Shown here piece by piece: positions 1 through 8,687 of a stretch of 64,000 nucleotides of DNA. Below the pieces are notes generated by a model, which made no database searches, had not been told where the DNA came from, and saw only the letters and a program-made list of their open reading frames with translations. The stretch spans positions 235,405 through 299,404 of the forward strand of contig NZ_FOGB01000002.1 in assembly GCF_900111095.1 (NCBI RefSeq). The letters run 5' to 3'. Each line of letters begins with the position of its first letter. Within the stretch, counting starts at the first letter, position 1. The position numbers were made by a program, and so were the translations under genes. Source of the DNA: Amphritea atlantica. GTDB lineage: Bacteria; Pseudomonadota; Gammaproteobacteria; Pseudomonadales; Balneatricaceae.

Positions 1-20
1 TTACTCAAAGGGAGCCATAG

Positions 21-1103
21 ATGCCAAGGGAAGTCGTTCTTAAAACAGAAATAGATGCTTTTAATTTACTTAGATCAATCAACGATGGCTCGATTGATGC
101 TGATGACATTAAATTAAAGTTTGATGGGTGGCCTTTAGCTCAGATTCACTTGGTAGGCCCAAAATACCACAACTCAATAACTCCATCCATAATGAAAGCC
201 TTCATTGAGCTTCAACGGGGTATTCATCGCGCCTATGCGTATGCTGAATATGGGACTTATAATGTAAATAAGCTGACTGTTGAAGACAAAAAAAAGCTTG
301 AGTTAGCCATCGGAGTGGAAGATGGATCTTCGATTTTTAATATTGATTTACAAGAAATTCTGGATAAAGCTTTTGGATCGGCGGTGTCAAAAATGTCTAG
401 TAAGGAACTGGTTTTATTAATTATAGTGCTTGGGTCTCTATATGCCGGTAACACAGCATATAAGGACTATCTGCAAGATCGCAAAGACGCTAGGCAGAAA
501 GAAATAATAATTGAAGAGAAAAAAGCACACATTGAAACGTTTCAATTTATGTCCGCACAAGAGACGGAAAGAATGAAGTTGATACGTGATATAGCTAAGA
601 GTTACCCCGCTATCGATAATGTTCAGCGTCATGCTCACGATACTGCCACAGAGGTTTTTAAACGTGCAGGAATGGCTGAAAAAATAGGTGTAGGAGGCGC
701 TGAAATCACAGGGGAAGAGGCGCAGCTGTTGACAAGGAATGCTAAAAGAAAATCGGCCGAAGTACGACTAGATGGATCCTATCGTTTAATGGAAGTTAAT
801 TCTTCTTTTATAAACGGCTTTAAAGTTAAGGTGAGAAATGTTGATTCGGGTGCCGTTTTTTGGGCTAAAGTTCAGGATACGTCTTTAACTGAGCCAAATA
901 AAGCCGCATTGATTGATGCTGAATGGGGTAAGGTACCTGTTAAGTTAAAAATTAATGCTAAGGATCTCGCAGGCTCAATCTCCCAGGCACTTATCGTTGA
1001 TGTAGAATCATTTACTGAACAAGAAAAAGAAAACTATCTCGGGCGCTTCAATGAATCTGAAGCTGATGAGTCCTCATCAGATAGTACTAGTGAGGAATTG
1101 TAG
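21..1103 (+). CDS. Accessory prophage protein of unknown function, one membrane segment
   Basis: This 360-residue protein has no function I can name. A globular N-terminal part (about 1-120) is followed by one hydrophobic segment at about 126-143, a charged helical stretch (about 145-190, rich in Lys and Glu), a C-terminal domain with beta-strand character (about 245-335) and an acidic Ser/Glu tail. GGGAGCC precedes the ATG. Base composition is clearly more AT-rich than the virion genes that follow, which suggests separate acquisition. It lies directly before the I/Z protease-scaffold gene. In Mu-like Pseudomonas phages such as JBD30 the interval between G and I/Z is the place where accessory genes, including anti-CRISPRs, are inserted. 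The G gene itself would lie outside the window, so that position is inferred. Confidence 0.75.
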   Translation: MPREVVLKTEIDAFNLLRSINDGSIDADDIKLKFDGWPLAQIHLVGPKYHNSITPSIMKAFIELQRGIHRAYAYAEYGTYNVNKLTVEDKKKLELAIGVEDGSSIFNIDLQEILDKAFGSAVSKMSSKELVLLIIVLGSLYAGNTAYKDYLQDRKDARQKEIIIEEKKAHIETFQFMSAQETERMKLIRDIAKSYPAIDNVQRHAHDTATEVFKRAGMAEKIGVGGAEITGEEAQLLTRNAKRKSAEVRLDGSYRLMEVNSSFINGFKVKVRNVDSGAVFWAKVQDTSLTEPNKAALIDAEWGKVPVKLKINAKDLAGSISQALIVDVESFTEQEKENYLGRFNESEADESSSDSTSEEL

Positions 1104-1142
1104 TTAAAAACATCTGACCAAGGTTAAACCCACGCCACCACC

Positions 1143-1165
1143 CATGCCGCTAATCTGGCGGCATG
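1143..1165 (+). promoter_or_regulatory. Stem-loop overlapping the start codon of the I-like gene
   Basis: CATGCCGC (1143-1150) and GCGGCATG (1158-1165) form a perfect 8-bp stem around a 7-base loop. The ATG of the protease gene (1163-1165) lies in the 3' arm. No U-tract follows, so it is a poor intrinsic terminator; it could instead limit translation of the protease start relative to the nested scaffold start. That role is inference. Confidence 0.5.
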
Positions 1166-2296
1166 AAGACGAATCAATCACCCCACTCAATCGCTGTACT
1201 GTCAGCCACCAGCAACGCCAATCTCGGCGTTGTTGCGCTGTCGTTTGAACTAAATGACACCGATGCTGGTTGGTGCCAGCTACTCCCCGCTGGTGAATTC
1301 AGCGCTGTTGATGGCCGTCCCTTCGATGTGCCTGGCGGCAAGTGGAATCTAACCGCAGACATCGCTCACCGTCTTATCTCAATTGCCAAGGCGGCTGTAA
1401 ATGACCTAGTGATCGATTACGAACATCAAACCCTGAATGCAGACAAAAATGGTCAGCCCGCCCCCGCTAGCGGCTGGTTTAGAGAGCATATGGAATGGCG
1501 GGAAGGTTCTGGCCTATGGATTAAGCCGACGTGGACCTCCCGCGCCCTCGAATATATCAAAGGCAAGGAATACCGCTTTCTCTCTTCCGTGTTTCCGTAC
1601 GACAAACGCACCGGCGAACCCCTTTTTATCCACAGCGCAGCGCTGACCAACCGTGCCGGTATCGATGGCATGCAAGATCTCGAAGCTCTTTGCGCACAGA
1701 TCGTTCCTCACCCTACCCACGATAACCAACCCCAGGAGAATCCTGTTATGAACAAAGCGATGCGTAAGCTGCTGGCCCAACTCGGCATTGAGCTGAATGA
1801 AGGTGATCAGCTGACCGATGAGCAGAGCACAGCGGCATTGAGCGCGCTGGGCGCATTGGCCAAAAAAGCCGCTAAATCAGAAGAGCTGACAACCGAAGTC
1901 GCGGCCCTCAAAGCCAAAGATGGAGACATCGATCTGTCGATGTATGTGCCTGCCGCAACTTACAACGCCCTGGTCACACAGATGGCGGTGCTGAAAGCCG
2001 GTTCTGATGAGGCAAGCCTGGAACAGCTGCTGAAGGATGCCAAAGCAGAGGGCAAAGTGCTGGCCGCCGAAGAGGACTACCTCACCAAGTTTGGCGAGCA
2101 ACAGGGTGTTGCTGCACTGAAGGCCATGCTCGATAGCCGCCCCTCCCTGGTTGCGCTGAAAGCCCAGCAAACCCAAGGCAAAAAGCCAGAAGGAGAAAAG
2201 GCAGACGATCTAACCGCTGAAGACCTGGCGGTGCTGAGTACCACCGGGCTGGATAAAGCGGCCTTCCTTAAATCAAAACAGGAGTTGAGCCAATGA
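1163..2296 (+). CDS. Mu I-like head maturation protease / scaffold fusion
   Basis: This is a 377-residue member of the Mu prophage I protein family, which cleaves the scaffold during prohead maturation. The N-terminal half carries the family signature region QLLPAGEF near residue 38 and the segment VIDYEHQT near residue 90. The C-terminal half (from about 196) is an Ala/Glu/Lys-rich helical scaffold domain. The start has no convincing Shine-Dalgarno sequence and sits in a stem-loop. As in phage Mu, a second start inside the frame makes the scaffold (Z) alone; see 1748-2296. The gene overlaps the next one by 4 bases (ATGA), as expected for a translationally coupled late operon. Confidence 0.85.
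   Translation: MKTNQSPHSIAVLSATSNANLGVVALSFELNDTDAGWCQLLPAGEFSAVDGRPFDVPGGKWNLTADIAHRLISIAKAAVNDLVIDYEHQTLNADKNGQPAPASGWFREHMEWREGSGLWIKPTWTSRALEYIKGKEYRFLSSVFPYDKRTGEPLFIHSAALTNRAGIDGMQDLEALCAQIVPHPTHDNQPQENPVMNKAMRKLLAQLGIELNEGDQLTDEQSTAALSALGALAKKAAKSEELTTEVAALKAKDGDIDLSMYVPAATYNALVTQMAVLKAGSDEASLEQLLKDAKAEGKVLAAEEDYLTKFGEQQGVAALKAMLDSRPSLVALKAQQTQGKKPEGEKADDLTAEDLAVLSTTGLDKAAFLKSKQELSQ
1748..2296 (+). CDS. Nested in-frame scaffold protein (Z-like)
   Basis: Inside the protease gene, AGGAGAA (1734-1740) stands 7 bases before an in-frame ATG at 1748. It is a much better ribosome binding site than that of the full-length start. Initiation here would give a 182-residue protein beginning MNKAMRKLL, consisting only of the helical scaffold part. 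Phage Mu makes its scaffold Z from an internal start in gene I in the same way, so this is the expected arrangement. The Shine-Dalgarno and spacing are seen directly; production of the short form is inferred from Mu. Confidence 0.7.
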   Translation: MNKAMRKLLAQLGIELNEGDQLTDEQSTAALSALGALAKKAAKSEELTTEVAALKAKDGDIDLSMYVPAATYNALVTQMAVLKAGSDEASLEQLLKDAKAEGKVLAAEEDYLTKFGEQQGVAALKAMLDSRPSLVALKAQQTQGKKPEGEKADDLTAEDLAVLSTTGLDKAAFLKSKQELSQ

Positions 2297-2679
2297 GCGC
2301 TAAAGCAGAGCGCGTAGGCCGTAAGCGCGCCTACGGAGTAAAAGCCGGAGTCACCCTAAACGCTAACACCCCGACCGTATTGGATGCGGGCTATCTGACC
2401 GCCGTCACTGATGGTTCAGGTGCCGCACTGAGTGCCGGTGTAACCACCTTTGAAGTGGATAACAGCGCCGGATCTAACGGCAGCATCATAGCCGAAGTGG
2501 TTTCGGGTGAACATAAGTTTACCAACAGCGGCGATATCGCGGTGACCGATGTCGGCGCGACCGCTTACTTCGTGAATGACTCCACGCTCTCAATCGATCA
2601 CGCCACCAACACCCTCAATGCCGCAGGCAAGATCATCCAGGTGGATGGTGATGGTGTTTGGGTAGCGCTGGGCCAGTAA
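2293..2679 (+). CDS. Head decoration / capsid cement protein (DUF2190-like)
   Basis: This 128-residue protein is Gly/Ala/Val/Thr-rich and predicted all-beta. It sits between the scaffold gene and the major capsid gene, the usual place for a head-stabilising protein. Its small size and repeated DG/NG turns fit DUF2190-type cement proteins, but I see no single diagnostic motif. The start overlaps the end of the I-like gene by four bases. A role on the capsid surface is inferred from position and composition. Confidence 0.6.
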   Translation: MSAKAERVGRKRAYGVKAGVTLNANTPTVLDAGYLTAVTDGSGAALSAGVTTFEVDNSAGSNGSIIAEVVSGEHKFTNSGDIAVTDVGATAYFVNDSTLSIDHATNTLNAAGKIIQVDGDGVWVALGQ

Positions 2680-2718
2680 GCCCGGTTTAACGCTTAATTT
2701 TAAGGACAGGATAAAACG

Positions 2719-3612
2719 ATGAATATTACGCCAAGCGCACTTAAAGCGCTGTATGCAGCTGTTAACGCCGCGTTTCAAATCGGCCGAAGCTCTTACACAC
2801 CTCTCTGGCCAAAAGTCGCCACCTTGGTGCCCTCAACGACAGCCCAAGAAGATTACAGCTGGCTCGGCGAGTTTAGTCGTCTGCGCGAGTGGATCGGCGA
2901 TCGTCAGATCAACCGCATGAAAGTCTATGACTATTCGCTGAAAAATAAAAAGTTCGAAGCGACCGAAGGTATCCCCGCCGAGCGTATCGAAGATGACAAT
3001 TACGGCATTCTCAGCCCTAAGTTTCAGGATATGGGATACGCATCATCCACCCACCCCGATGAGTTGATCTTTGCCCTGCTCGCTGCCGGTTTCACGACAA
3101 CCTGCTATGACGGCCAGTATTTCTTTGATACTGACCATCCCGTGGGTGAAGACGGTAACGAGCAATCTGTCAGCAATATGCAGGCCGGTGCAGAAAGCCC
3201 TTGGTTCCTGCTGGACACCACCCGGCCACTTAAGCCGCTGATCTATCAGCGCCGCCGTGATTATCGTCTGCTGGCTAAAACAGATGCCGGTAATTCAGAC
3301 CATGTGTTTATAGCAGATGAGTATCTCTATGGCGTTGATGGCCGGGGCAACGTGGGCTTCGGTTTTTGGCAGCAGGCGTTTGGTTCAAAAGCCACGCTCA
3401 ATACCGCCAACTTTGATGCAGCGATTGCTGCCATGGGGGCGCATAAATCAGACAAAGGCCGCCCACTGGGCATCATGCCAAACATGCTGATTGTCGGGCC
3501 AAGCAAGCGCGCCGCAGCGAAAGCGGTTGTTGAAGCTGAGTACAAAGCCCAGGGCGAAAGCAACACCAACTATAAAGCGGTTGAAGTGGTAGTTGTGCCT
3601 TGGCTGATCTGA
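2719..3612 (+). CDS. Mu gpT-like major capsid protein
   Basis: This 297-residue protein belongs to the Mu-like prophage major head subunit family (gpT). It starts MNITPSALKALY. The region with TTAQEDYSWLG (about 34-45), the segment KNKKFEATEGIP (about 75-87) and YFFDTDHPVG (about 135) are typical of gpT homologues. It builds the T=7-type icosahedral shell. AGGACAGGA precedes the ATG. It follows the scaffold and decoration genes, which is the order found in Mu relatives. Confidence 0.9.
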   Translation: MNITPSALKALYAAVNAAFQIGRSSYTPLWPKVATLVPSTTAQEDYSWLGEFSRLREWIGDRQINRMKVYDYSLKNKKFEATEGIPAERIEDDNYGILSPKFQDMGYASSTHPDELIFALLAAGFTTTCYDGQYFFDTDHPVGEDGNEQSVSNMQAGAESPWFLLDTTRPLKPLIYQRRRDYRLLAKTDAGNSDHVFIADEYLYGVDGRGNVGFGFWQQAFGSKATLNTANFDAAIAAMGAHKSDKGRPLGIMPNMLIVGPSKRAAAKAVVEAEYKAQGESNTNYKAVEVVVVPWLI

Positions 3613-3686
3613 TCAGCGGCGCGGGCTAACACCGTTTTAGAGCAAGGACGCTCACCTATAAATCTATTCCGAGAGGAAACCATGCA

Positions 3687-4058
3687 ATGTCTAAAGCAAC
3701 GATTATTGTCATTTGTGCAGCAGGTACTGGCTATCGCCGGGCGGGTGAAGTTTTTCAGCAGGGCCGTAATGAGTTCCCCGCCGATCATTTTAACGAAGCA
3801 CAGCTGGAGCAGCTGCGTAGCGATCGCCGCACAGAGCTGCTGGAAGGCGAAGCAGTTAAGGATAGCGAAGCGCAAGGGGCCGTGGACGCAAAGCGCCTGG
3901 CAGAGCTTGTAGCTCACATCGGCCAGCTGGACAAAAAGGATGCCGCACTCTGGAAAGAGGACGGCAGCCCCAAGGCCAACGCCTACCCAAAAGGCACTAC
4001 CGCCGAAGAGCGTGATGCCGCCTGGGAAGCGTTCACTGACGAACTGGATAAGGCGTAA
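3687..4058 (+). CDS. Mu gp35 / FluMu HI1506-like protein
   Basis: This 123-residue protein has an N-terminal segment (about 1-55, ICAAGTGYRRAG then FNEAQLEQLRSDRR) that matches the FluMu N-terminal domain of small proteins coded after gpT in Mu-like prophages. The remainder is charged and helical. The precise job in the virion is not known to me; its place between the capsid and gp36 suggests head completion or head-tail joining. AGAGGAAA lies upstream. Another ATG 5 bases before the chosen start is in a different frame and is not used. Confidence 0.7.
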   Translation: MSKATIIVICAAGTGYRRAGEVFQQGRNEFPADHFNEAQLEQLRSDRRTELLEGEAVKDSEAQGAVDAKRLAELVAHIGQLDKKDAALWKEDGSPKANAYPKGTTAEERDAAWEAFTDELDKA

Positions 4059-4061
4059 GCC

Positions 4062-4484
4062 ATGTACGCAGCCCGCAACGATATGACCAAACGCTTCGGT
4101 GAAGAGGAGCTAATCCTCCTCACCGATCGGGACGGCTCCACCGGTGTCATCGATGACACAGTGCTGACCCAGGCATTAGCCGATGCCAGTGCCGAGGTCG
4201 ATGGTTATCTCGGCGGGCGCTACACCCTGCCCCTGCCCAGCGTGCCCGACGTTTTAGTACGCATCTGCTGTGATGTCGCCCGCTATCTGCTGCATGACGA
4301 ACACGCGCCAGAGCGTATCGAAAAGCGCTATGACAATGCGATCGACTTTCTCAGCAAACTGGGCACCGGAAAAATCTCCCTGGGCATGCCAGATGAAGGT
4401 GATGCCAGTCCCAGTAACAACACTGCACAGATGTGCAGTGATGGCCTGGTGTTTGGTCGTAAAAACAGTAAGGGATTTATCTGA
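4062..4484 (+). CDS. Mu gp36-like protein (DUF1320)
   Basis: This 140-residue protein starts MYAARNDMTKRFGEEEL and contains ALADASAEVDGYLGGRY (about 39-55) and a C-terminal helical section (RICCDVARYLLH, about 68-80). Both are typical of DUF1320, the Mu gp36 family thought to join head and tail. It lies 3 bases after the previous gene and shares one base with the next. Confidence 0.85.
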   Translation: MYAARNDMTKRFGEEELILLTDRDGSTGVIDDTVLTQALADASAEVDGYLGGRYTLPLPSVPDVLVRICCDVARYLLHDEHAPERIEKRYDNAIDFLSKLGTGKISLGMPDEGDASPSNNTAQMCSDGLVFGRKNSKGFI

Positions 4485-4906
4485 TGTTTCAGCTAACAGA
4501 TAACTACCTGGTTGCAGAAGACCATCTAGTGCAAGCGCTAGAAGCGGTCTCCGGCCTGCGCAAGGTATATCGCAGCTGCGACTTAGCTGAGATGAAAGAG
4601 CGCGGCCAAGTAACCCCCGCTGCGCATGTTATCTATGCAGGTGATGCTGTGCCAGAAACGTCGCAAGGCGGACTGCAGGGTAATGTCACCCAAACATGGA
4701 TGATCGTCATTGCCGTCAGCCTACGGGACGCCAACAAAAGCGGCCCGTTGCTGGCCTCAGTGATTCACGCCATGGCGGGGCTGCACTGCGAGTTAGGCAA
4801 CTTTGTGCGCAAGAACGCGCCCTCTCGACCGGGCTTTTCTAACGGCTTTGGCTACTACCCATTAGCGTATCAAATTAAATTCAAAACCAAAGGAGCACGC
4901 CCATGA
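4484..4906 (+). CDS. Mu gp37-like / tail terminator-type protein
   Basis: This 140-residue protein lies after the gp36-like gene, the position of Mu gp37 (DUF1834) and of tail terminator proteins in other long-tailed phages. The central part WMIVIAVSLRD (about 71-81) and the C-terminal YPLAYQIKFKT fit the alpha/beta fold of tail terminators, but the match is by position and shape. It overlaps the tail tube gene by 4 bases. I infer a role in ending tail polymerisation or joining tail to head. Confidence 0.6.
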   Translation: MFQLTDNYLVAEDHLVQALEAVSGLRKVYRSCDLAEMKERGQVTPAAHVIYAGDAVPETSQGGLQGNVTQTWMIVIAVSLRDANKSGPLLASVIHAMAGLHCELGNFVRKNAPSRPGFSNGFGYYPLAYQIKFKTKGARP

Positions 4907-5649
4907 GCGGACTACTGTTAGCAGGCGACGTTTACTTCGATCGCTTTGATGAAACCGGCAACCCTACCGGTCTGGTCGGCCCGTTGAACGCAACCCAGTT
5001 GCAGATCAACACCCCCTCTGACACCAAAGACCGAACATCCAAAAAGAAAACGTCGTATGGCCAGGCGTTGAATAGCGTCACCATTGCGAAACCCAGCGAA
5101 ATTGCGATCGCGTTTGATGACCAGCCTGCAGAGATGTTGGCCATGGCGCTGATGGGCGAAATCGCCACTATCAATCAGGGGGCCGGTACCGTCACCGATG
5201 GACCGGTCACGTTGCTGAAAGCGGGATTGTGGACAAAGCTGCCCAACAGCAACCTGGCAACCGAGGGGCTTAGCGCCCTGCTGGCCTCTGATGATAGCGC
5301 GATAGCTGCCACCGCATATGAAGTGAACTATGCCGCTGGGATGATTCGGGCCACCGCCAGCGGCACTCTGGCAGCGGGTGGTGATATTAAGCTGAGTTAT
5401 GACTACGCAGCTGTGAGCGGTTCGCGCATTAAAGGCGGCGTTCGCCCCACCATCAATGCGCGTATCTTCCTGGACGGCACCAACCTGGCAACCGGCAAAC
5501 CGGTTAAATGCGAGATCCCGAAAGCCTCGCTTGCGCCATCTGCCGCCGTTGATCTGCTCGCCAGTGAGTATGTGAGCACCACGCTGGGCGGCAAAGTGAT
5601 CCTGCGAGACGGCGAAACCGCGCCTTTCTATCTCGATCAGGAAGGCTGA
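4903..5649 (+). CDS. Major tail tube protein
   Basis: This 248-residue protein lies directly before the tape measure gene. It starts MSGLLLAGDVYFDRF; the pattern of an N-terminal strand pair, a flexible Ser/Thr/Lys loop (TKDRTSKKKTSYG, about 41-53) and a second beta domain (about 95-248) suits a lambda gpV-type tube protein with an extra domain. No sheath gene of about 480-500 residues precedes it, unlike Mu itself. It is separated from the tape measure by only 6 bases, with no chaperone gene pair between. Confidence 0.65.
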   Translation: MSGLLLAGDVYFDRFDETGNPTGLVGPLNATQLQINTPSDTKDRTSKKKTSYGQALNSVTIAKPSEIAIAFDDQPAEMLAMALMGEIATINQGAGTVTDGPVTLLKAGLWTKLPNSNLATEGLSALLASDDSAIAATAYEVNYAAGMIRATASGTLAAGGDIKLSYDYAAVSGSRIKGGVRPTINARIFLDGTNLATGKPVKCEIPKASLAPSAAVDLLASEYVSTTLGGKVILRDGETAPFYLDQEG

Positions 5650-5655
5650 TAACCG

Positions 5656-8322
5656 ATGGCTCTGAAGGAAACCGCCCTCAGTATTCTGATTAAGGCCCGT
5701 GATTTAGCCAGCGTACCGCTGGCTAAATTTCGTGGTGCGGTAGAGGGTGCCGATTCCAGCACTCAGGGTGCGGCTAAGTCGGTCGACAAGTATGGCAACA
5801 AGTTGACCGAGGCTGATAAAGCATCCGGTCGATTTATCGACAAAAGCGATCGGATGCGCGAAGCCAATGGGCGGTTTGTTAAGGGACTGGAAAAAACCAA
5901 TAAAACCCTGAAAAAGAACAAGGAAGCGGCAAATGCTGCCAGCGGTGGCATCTCAACACTCACCACTAAAGTTATCGCCCTGGCCGGGACATACCTGGGC
6001 ATCAATGCGCTGAAAAATGCGTTTAGCGGCATTATTGGCACCGGCGCACAGTTTGAACTGCTAGAAACCCAGATAACCACGTTGATGGGATCTATTGAAG
6101 CAGGCAAAGAAGCCGTTCAATGGATCAAGGAGTTCACAGCGACAACCCCGGCAGAGCTGACCGGTGTTGCCGAGGGGTTTATCAAACTTAAAGCCTTCGG
6201 TATCGACCCGATGAATGGTTCATACCAGGCGATTATTGATCAGACCGCCAAGCTTGGCTTTTCCCAGGAGAAAATGGAAGGCGTTATTCTCGCGGTGGGG
6301 CAAGCCTGGACAAAACAAAAGCTCCAGGGCGAAGAGGCGCTGCAGCTGATTGAGCGCGGTGTGCCGGTATGGGATCTGCTGGCGAAAGCCACCGGAAAAA
6401 ATACGGTTGAACTGCAAAAGCTCAGTGCGGCGGGCAAACTCGGCCGCAAAGAGATAGCGCTGCTGGTTGATGAGATGGGGCGTGCATCTAAGGGTGCGGC
6501 GGCTGCCCAGATGAAGACCTGGAACGGTCTGTTCAGCAACCTGAAAGATTACTGGACCAATTTTGTTGGCTTAATTGCCGATGCCGGGGTGTTTGATTTT
6601 GCCAAATCGCAGCTCGAAGAGATGCTGGCGCTGTTTGGCCAGATGGCTGCAGACGGGCGGTTGAAAGAATATGCCCAACAGATATCAGACTTTTTAGTCA
6701 GCGCTACGACTAAGACCAAGAAATTTCTGACGGATTCGGTGGGCAGTTTTGAGGAGCTGCTGGCGGGTGCCAGCAGTATTCTTGACTCGTTAAATGAGAC
6801 GCTTACAGGCACTAATAAAATTTTTGCCGCCTTCTCTATTGTTTTCAACGGCTTTACAGCCGGTATTAAAACCGTTGCCTGGACCGTCTCTTCAGCCATT
6901 GCGGCCATGTTGGATGCGCTGTCGAAAGGGCTGGGTGCTGTGGGCATGAAAGAAGCCGCTGCCCGTTATCGTATTGAGGCGGCGGGTATGCAGGGTGTCA
7001 GCAAGGCGTTTAAAGAAGCGCTGCAGCAGGATGCAGCGGATATCTCTGATGCCTGGAATACGCTGGCAAGTGACGGCCTGAAACCCCTTAAAAAAGCTGT
7101 TTCAACGGCAAAGTCAGAGATTGTCAGCCAGTTTGATGCGATCACCAACAAAGCCAAAGCGACCAGTGAAGAACTGCGGGATGCGTTTGTTGACAGTATT
7201 AATACAGCAAAAACTCAAGAAGATGTTGAGCAGCTCAAGAAGAAATTTGAACAGCTTGGACAAGATGGCCGCGTATCGACTGACCATCTGGTGCAGGGGT
7301 TATTTATTGCCGCTGATGCGTTAGACGCCCTAAAGAATAAAGCAGAACAGGCCAAAAAAACCGTTAAAACGATGGCTGACGGTTTGGGCACTGAAACGAC
7401 AGCGGTTAAAGAAAACACTAAGGCCACGACAGAAAATGCCAAGGCAGCCACTGAAAATGCCAAAGGCAAAGAGAAGCACAACACCTCCCTGCTGGCGGGG
7501 TATTCATACGCGCTGAAGCTTGGAGATAAAACGAAGGCTCAGTGGGATGAACTCGGCTCTGTTATGAGTGAGCAGTGGCGCCGGATTGGTGAGGGTTATG
7601 ACAAAGTCATGGATAAGTTCCACTTTGGGACATTGCTCTATCTACAAACCCTGAAGCAAGCAATCGGGTATCAGTTACACGAAGGCAAAAAAGTCATGGA
7701 GTCTTATCACCAGCAGGCCGCCGCTGCAGAGCGTATGGCCAAAGTGCTGGAACAAGGAGGCCAGCAGGCCGCTGCGCTGGCCAGAAATGGCGAAAAGTCT
7801 CTCAGTGCTTTTACCCTGCTGGATAAAACCCGTCTTGATAGTTTGCGCACCGCGATGGATGCCATAAACCGTGAAAGCCAACAGTTAACCGACAATCTCA
7901 GCAACACCGTGGCCAGCCTAAGAGATGAGCTGGCAGCCCTCAAAGGTGATAACGCATCTATTGAAGTGAATCAGTTTGAACGTCAGTTGAGTGAGCTGCG
8001 TGCGGCACAAAAAGCAGCCCGAGACTCAGGCAATGCAGATGCGATGAAAGAGGCAAACCAGGCCATACAACTGTTAAAAGAAGCGCATCAACTGCGTCTA
8101 AAAAACATCGAGCAGGAGAAAGCTCAGACCCAGGCTCAGCCTCAATACAACCAGGAACCCACTGCGCCTGCTTCTCAAGCACCGGCTGCTGTAGCAGAAG
8201 GCAAAACCATGACGGTGCACTTCAAGTCAGATAATGGCCAATCAATCAGTGGACAGTTCTTTGAGTCCGATGCCGAGGTGCTGGTTCGTCAACTGAGTGA
8301 CGCTGCGAGTATTTCACGATGA
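5656..8322 (+). CDS. Tape measure protein
   Basis: This 888-residue protein is long, helical and Ala/Lys-rich. It carries the phage tape measure domain near residues 105-260: GAQFELLETQITTLMGS is followed by the FTATTPAELTGVAEGF and LGFSQEKMEGVILAVGQAW regions. Hydrophobic segments near 105-125 and 390-425 are typical. Taking about 1.5 angstrom of tail per residue as known for long-tailed phages, the tail would be roughly 130 nm. The C-terminal third has coiled-coil character (about 700-820). It shares four bases (ATGA) with the next gene. Confidence 0.9.
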   Translation: MALKETALSILIKARDLASVPLAKFRGAVEGADSSTQGAAKSVDKYGNKLTEADKASGRFIDKSDRMREANGRFVKGLEKTNKTLKKNKEAANAASGGISTLTTKVIALAGTYLGINALKNAFSGIIGTGAQFELLETQITTLMGSIEAGKEAVQWIKEFTATTPAELTGVAEGFIKLKAFGIDPMNGSYQAIIDQTAKLGFSQEKMEGVILAVGQAWTKQKLQGEEALQLIERGVPVWDLLAKATGKNTVELQKLSAAGKLGRKEIALLVDEMGRASKGAAAAQMKTWNGLFSNLKDYWTNFVGLIADAGVFDFAKSQLEEMLALFGQMAADGRLKEYAQQISDFLVSATTKTKKFLTDSVGSFEELLAGASSILDSLNETLTGTNKIFAAFSIVFNGFTAGIKTVAWTVSSAIAAMLDALSKGLGAVGMKEAAARYRIEAAGMQGVSKAFKEALQQDAADISDAWNTLASDGLKPLKKAVSTAKSEIVSQFDAITNKAKATSEELRDAFVDSINTAKTQEDVEQLKKKFEQLGQDGRVSTDHLVQGLFIAADALDALKNKAEQAKKTVKTMADGLGTETTAVKENTKATTENAKAATENAKGKEKHNTSLLAGYSYALKLGDKTKAQWDELGSVMSEQWRRIGEGYDKVMDKFHFGTLLYLQTLKQAIGYQLHEGKKVMESYHQQAAAAERMAKVLEQGGQQAAALARNGEKSLSAFTLLDKTRLDSLRTAMDAINRESQQLTDNLSNTVASLRDELAALKGDNASIEVNQFERQLSELRAAQKAARDSGNADAMKEANQAIQLLKEAHQLRLKNIEQEKAQTQAQPQYNQEPTAPASQAPAAVAEGKTMTVHFKSDNGQSISGQFFESDAEVLVRQLSDAASISR

Positions 8323-8684
8323 TTACCTTGAACGCGATCACACTCCCCGATGACCTGATCTGGTCTGATGAATTCGCCTGGTCTGCTGTACGCCAGAGCG
8401 CTGATGTGACGTTAACCGGTGCCCTGATTGTCGAGGAAGCCGCGCAGCAGGCTGGCAGACCGATCACGTTGGTCGATGGCTGGGCAACCCGAGCCACGGT
8501 TGAGCTTCTGTATGCATTAGTGCAGCAACCCGGCCAGGTGCATTCGTTGTCGCTGCAGGGCACAACCTATTCGGTGATGTTTCGTCAGGCCGATGGCCCA
8601 CTCACTGCAAACCCAGTGCAGCCGGTTACTGACCCTGCACCGGACGATCTCTACATAATTACCCTCCGACTGATGGTGGTATAA
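8319..8684 (+). CDS. Small tail protein of unknown role
   Basis: This 121-residue protein starts MITLNAITLPDDLIWSDEF and looks mostly beta. I do not recognise a named family. Its place directly after the tape measure gene is where distal tail or tail-tip proteins are coded, so a structural role at the tail tip is likely. Start and stop overlap or abut the neighbours as in the rest of the operon. Confidence 0.6.
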   Translation: MITLNAITLPDDLIWSDEFAWSAVRQSADVTLTGALIVEEAAQQAGRPITLVDGWATRATVELLYALVQQPGQVHSLSLQGTTYSVMFRQADGPLTANPVQPVTDPAPDDLYIITLRLMVV

Positions 8685-8687
8685 CGC

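Noticed and set aside
1143-1165. Terminator after the first gene
   Set aside because: The stem is perfect but no T tract follows and the next start codon lies inside it.
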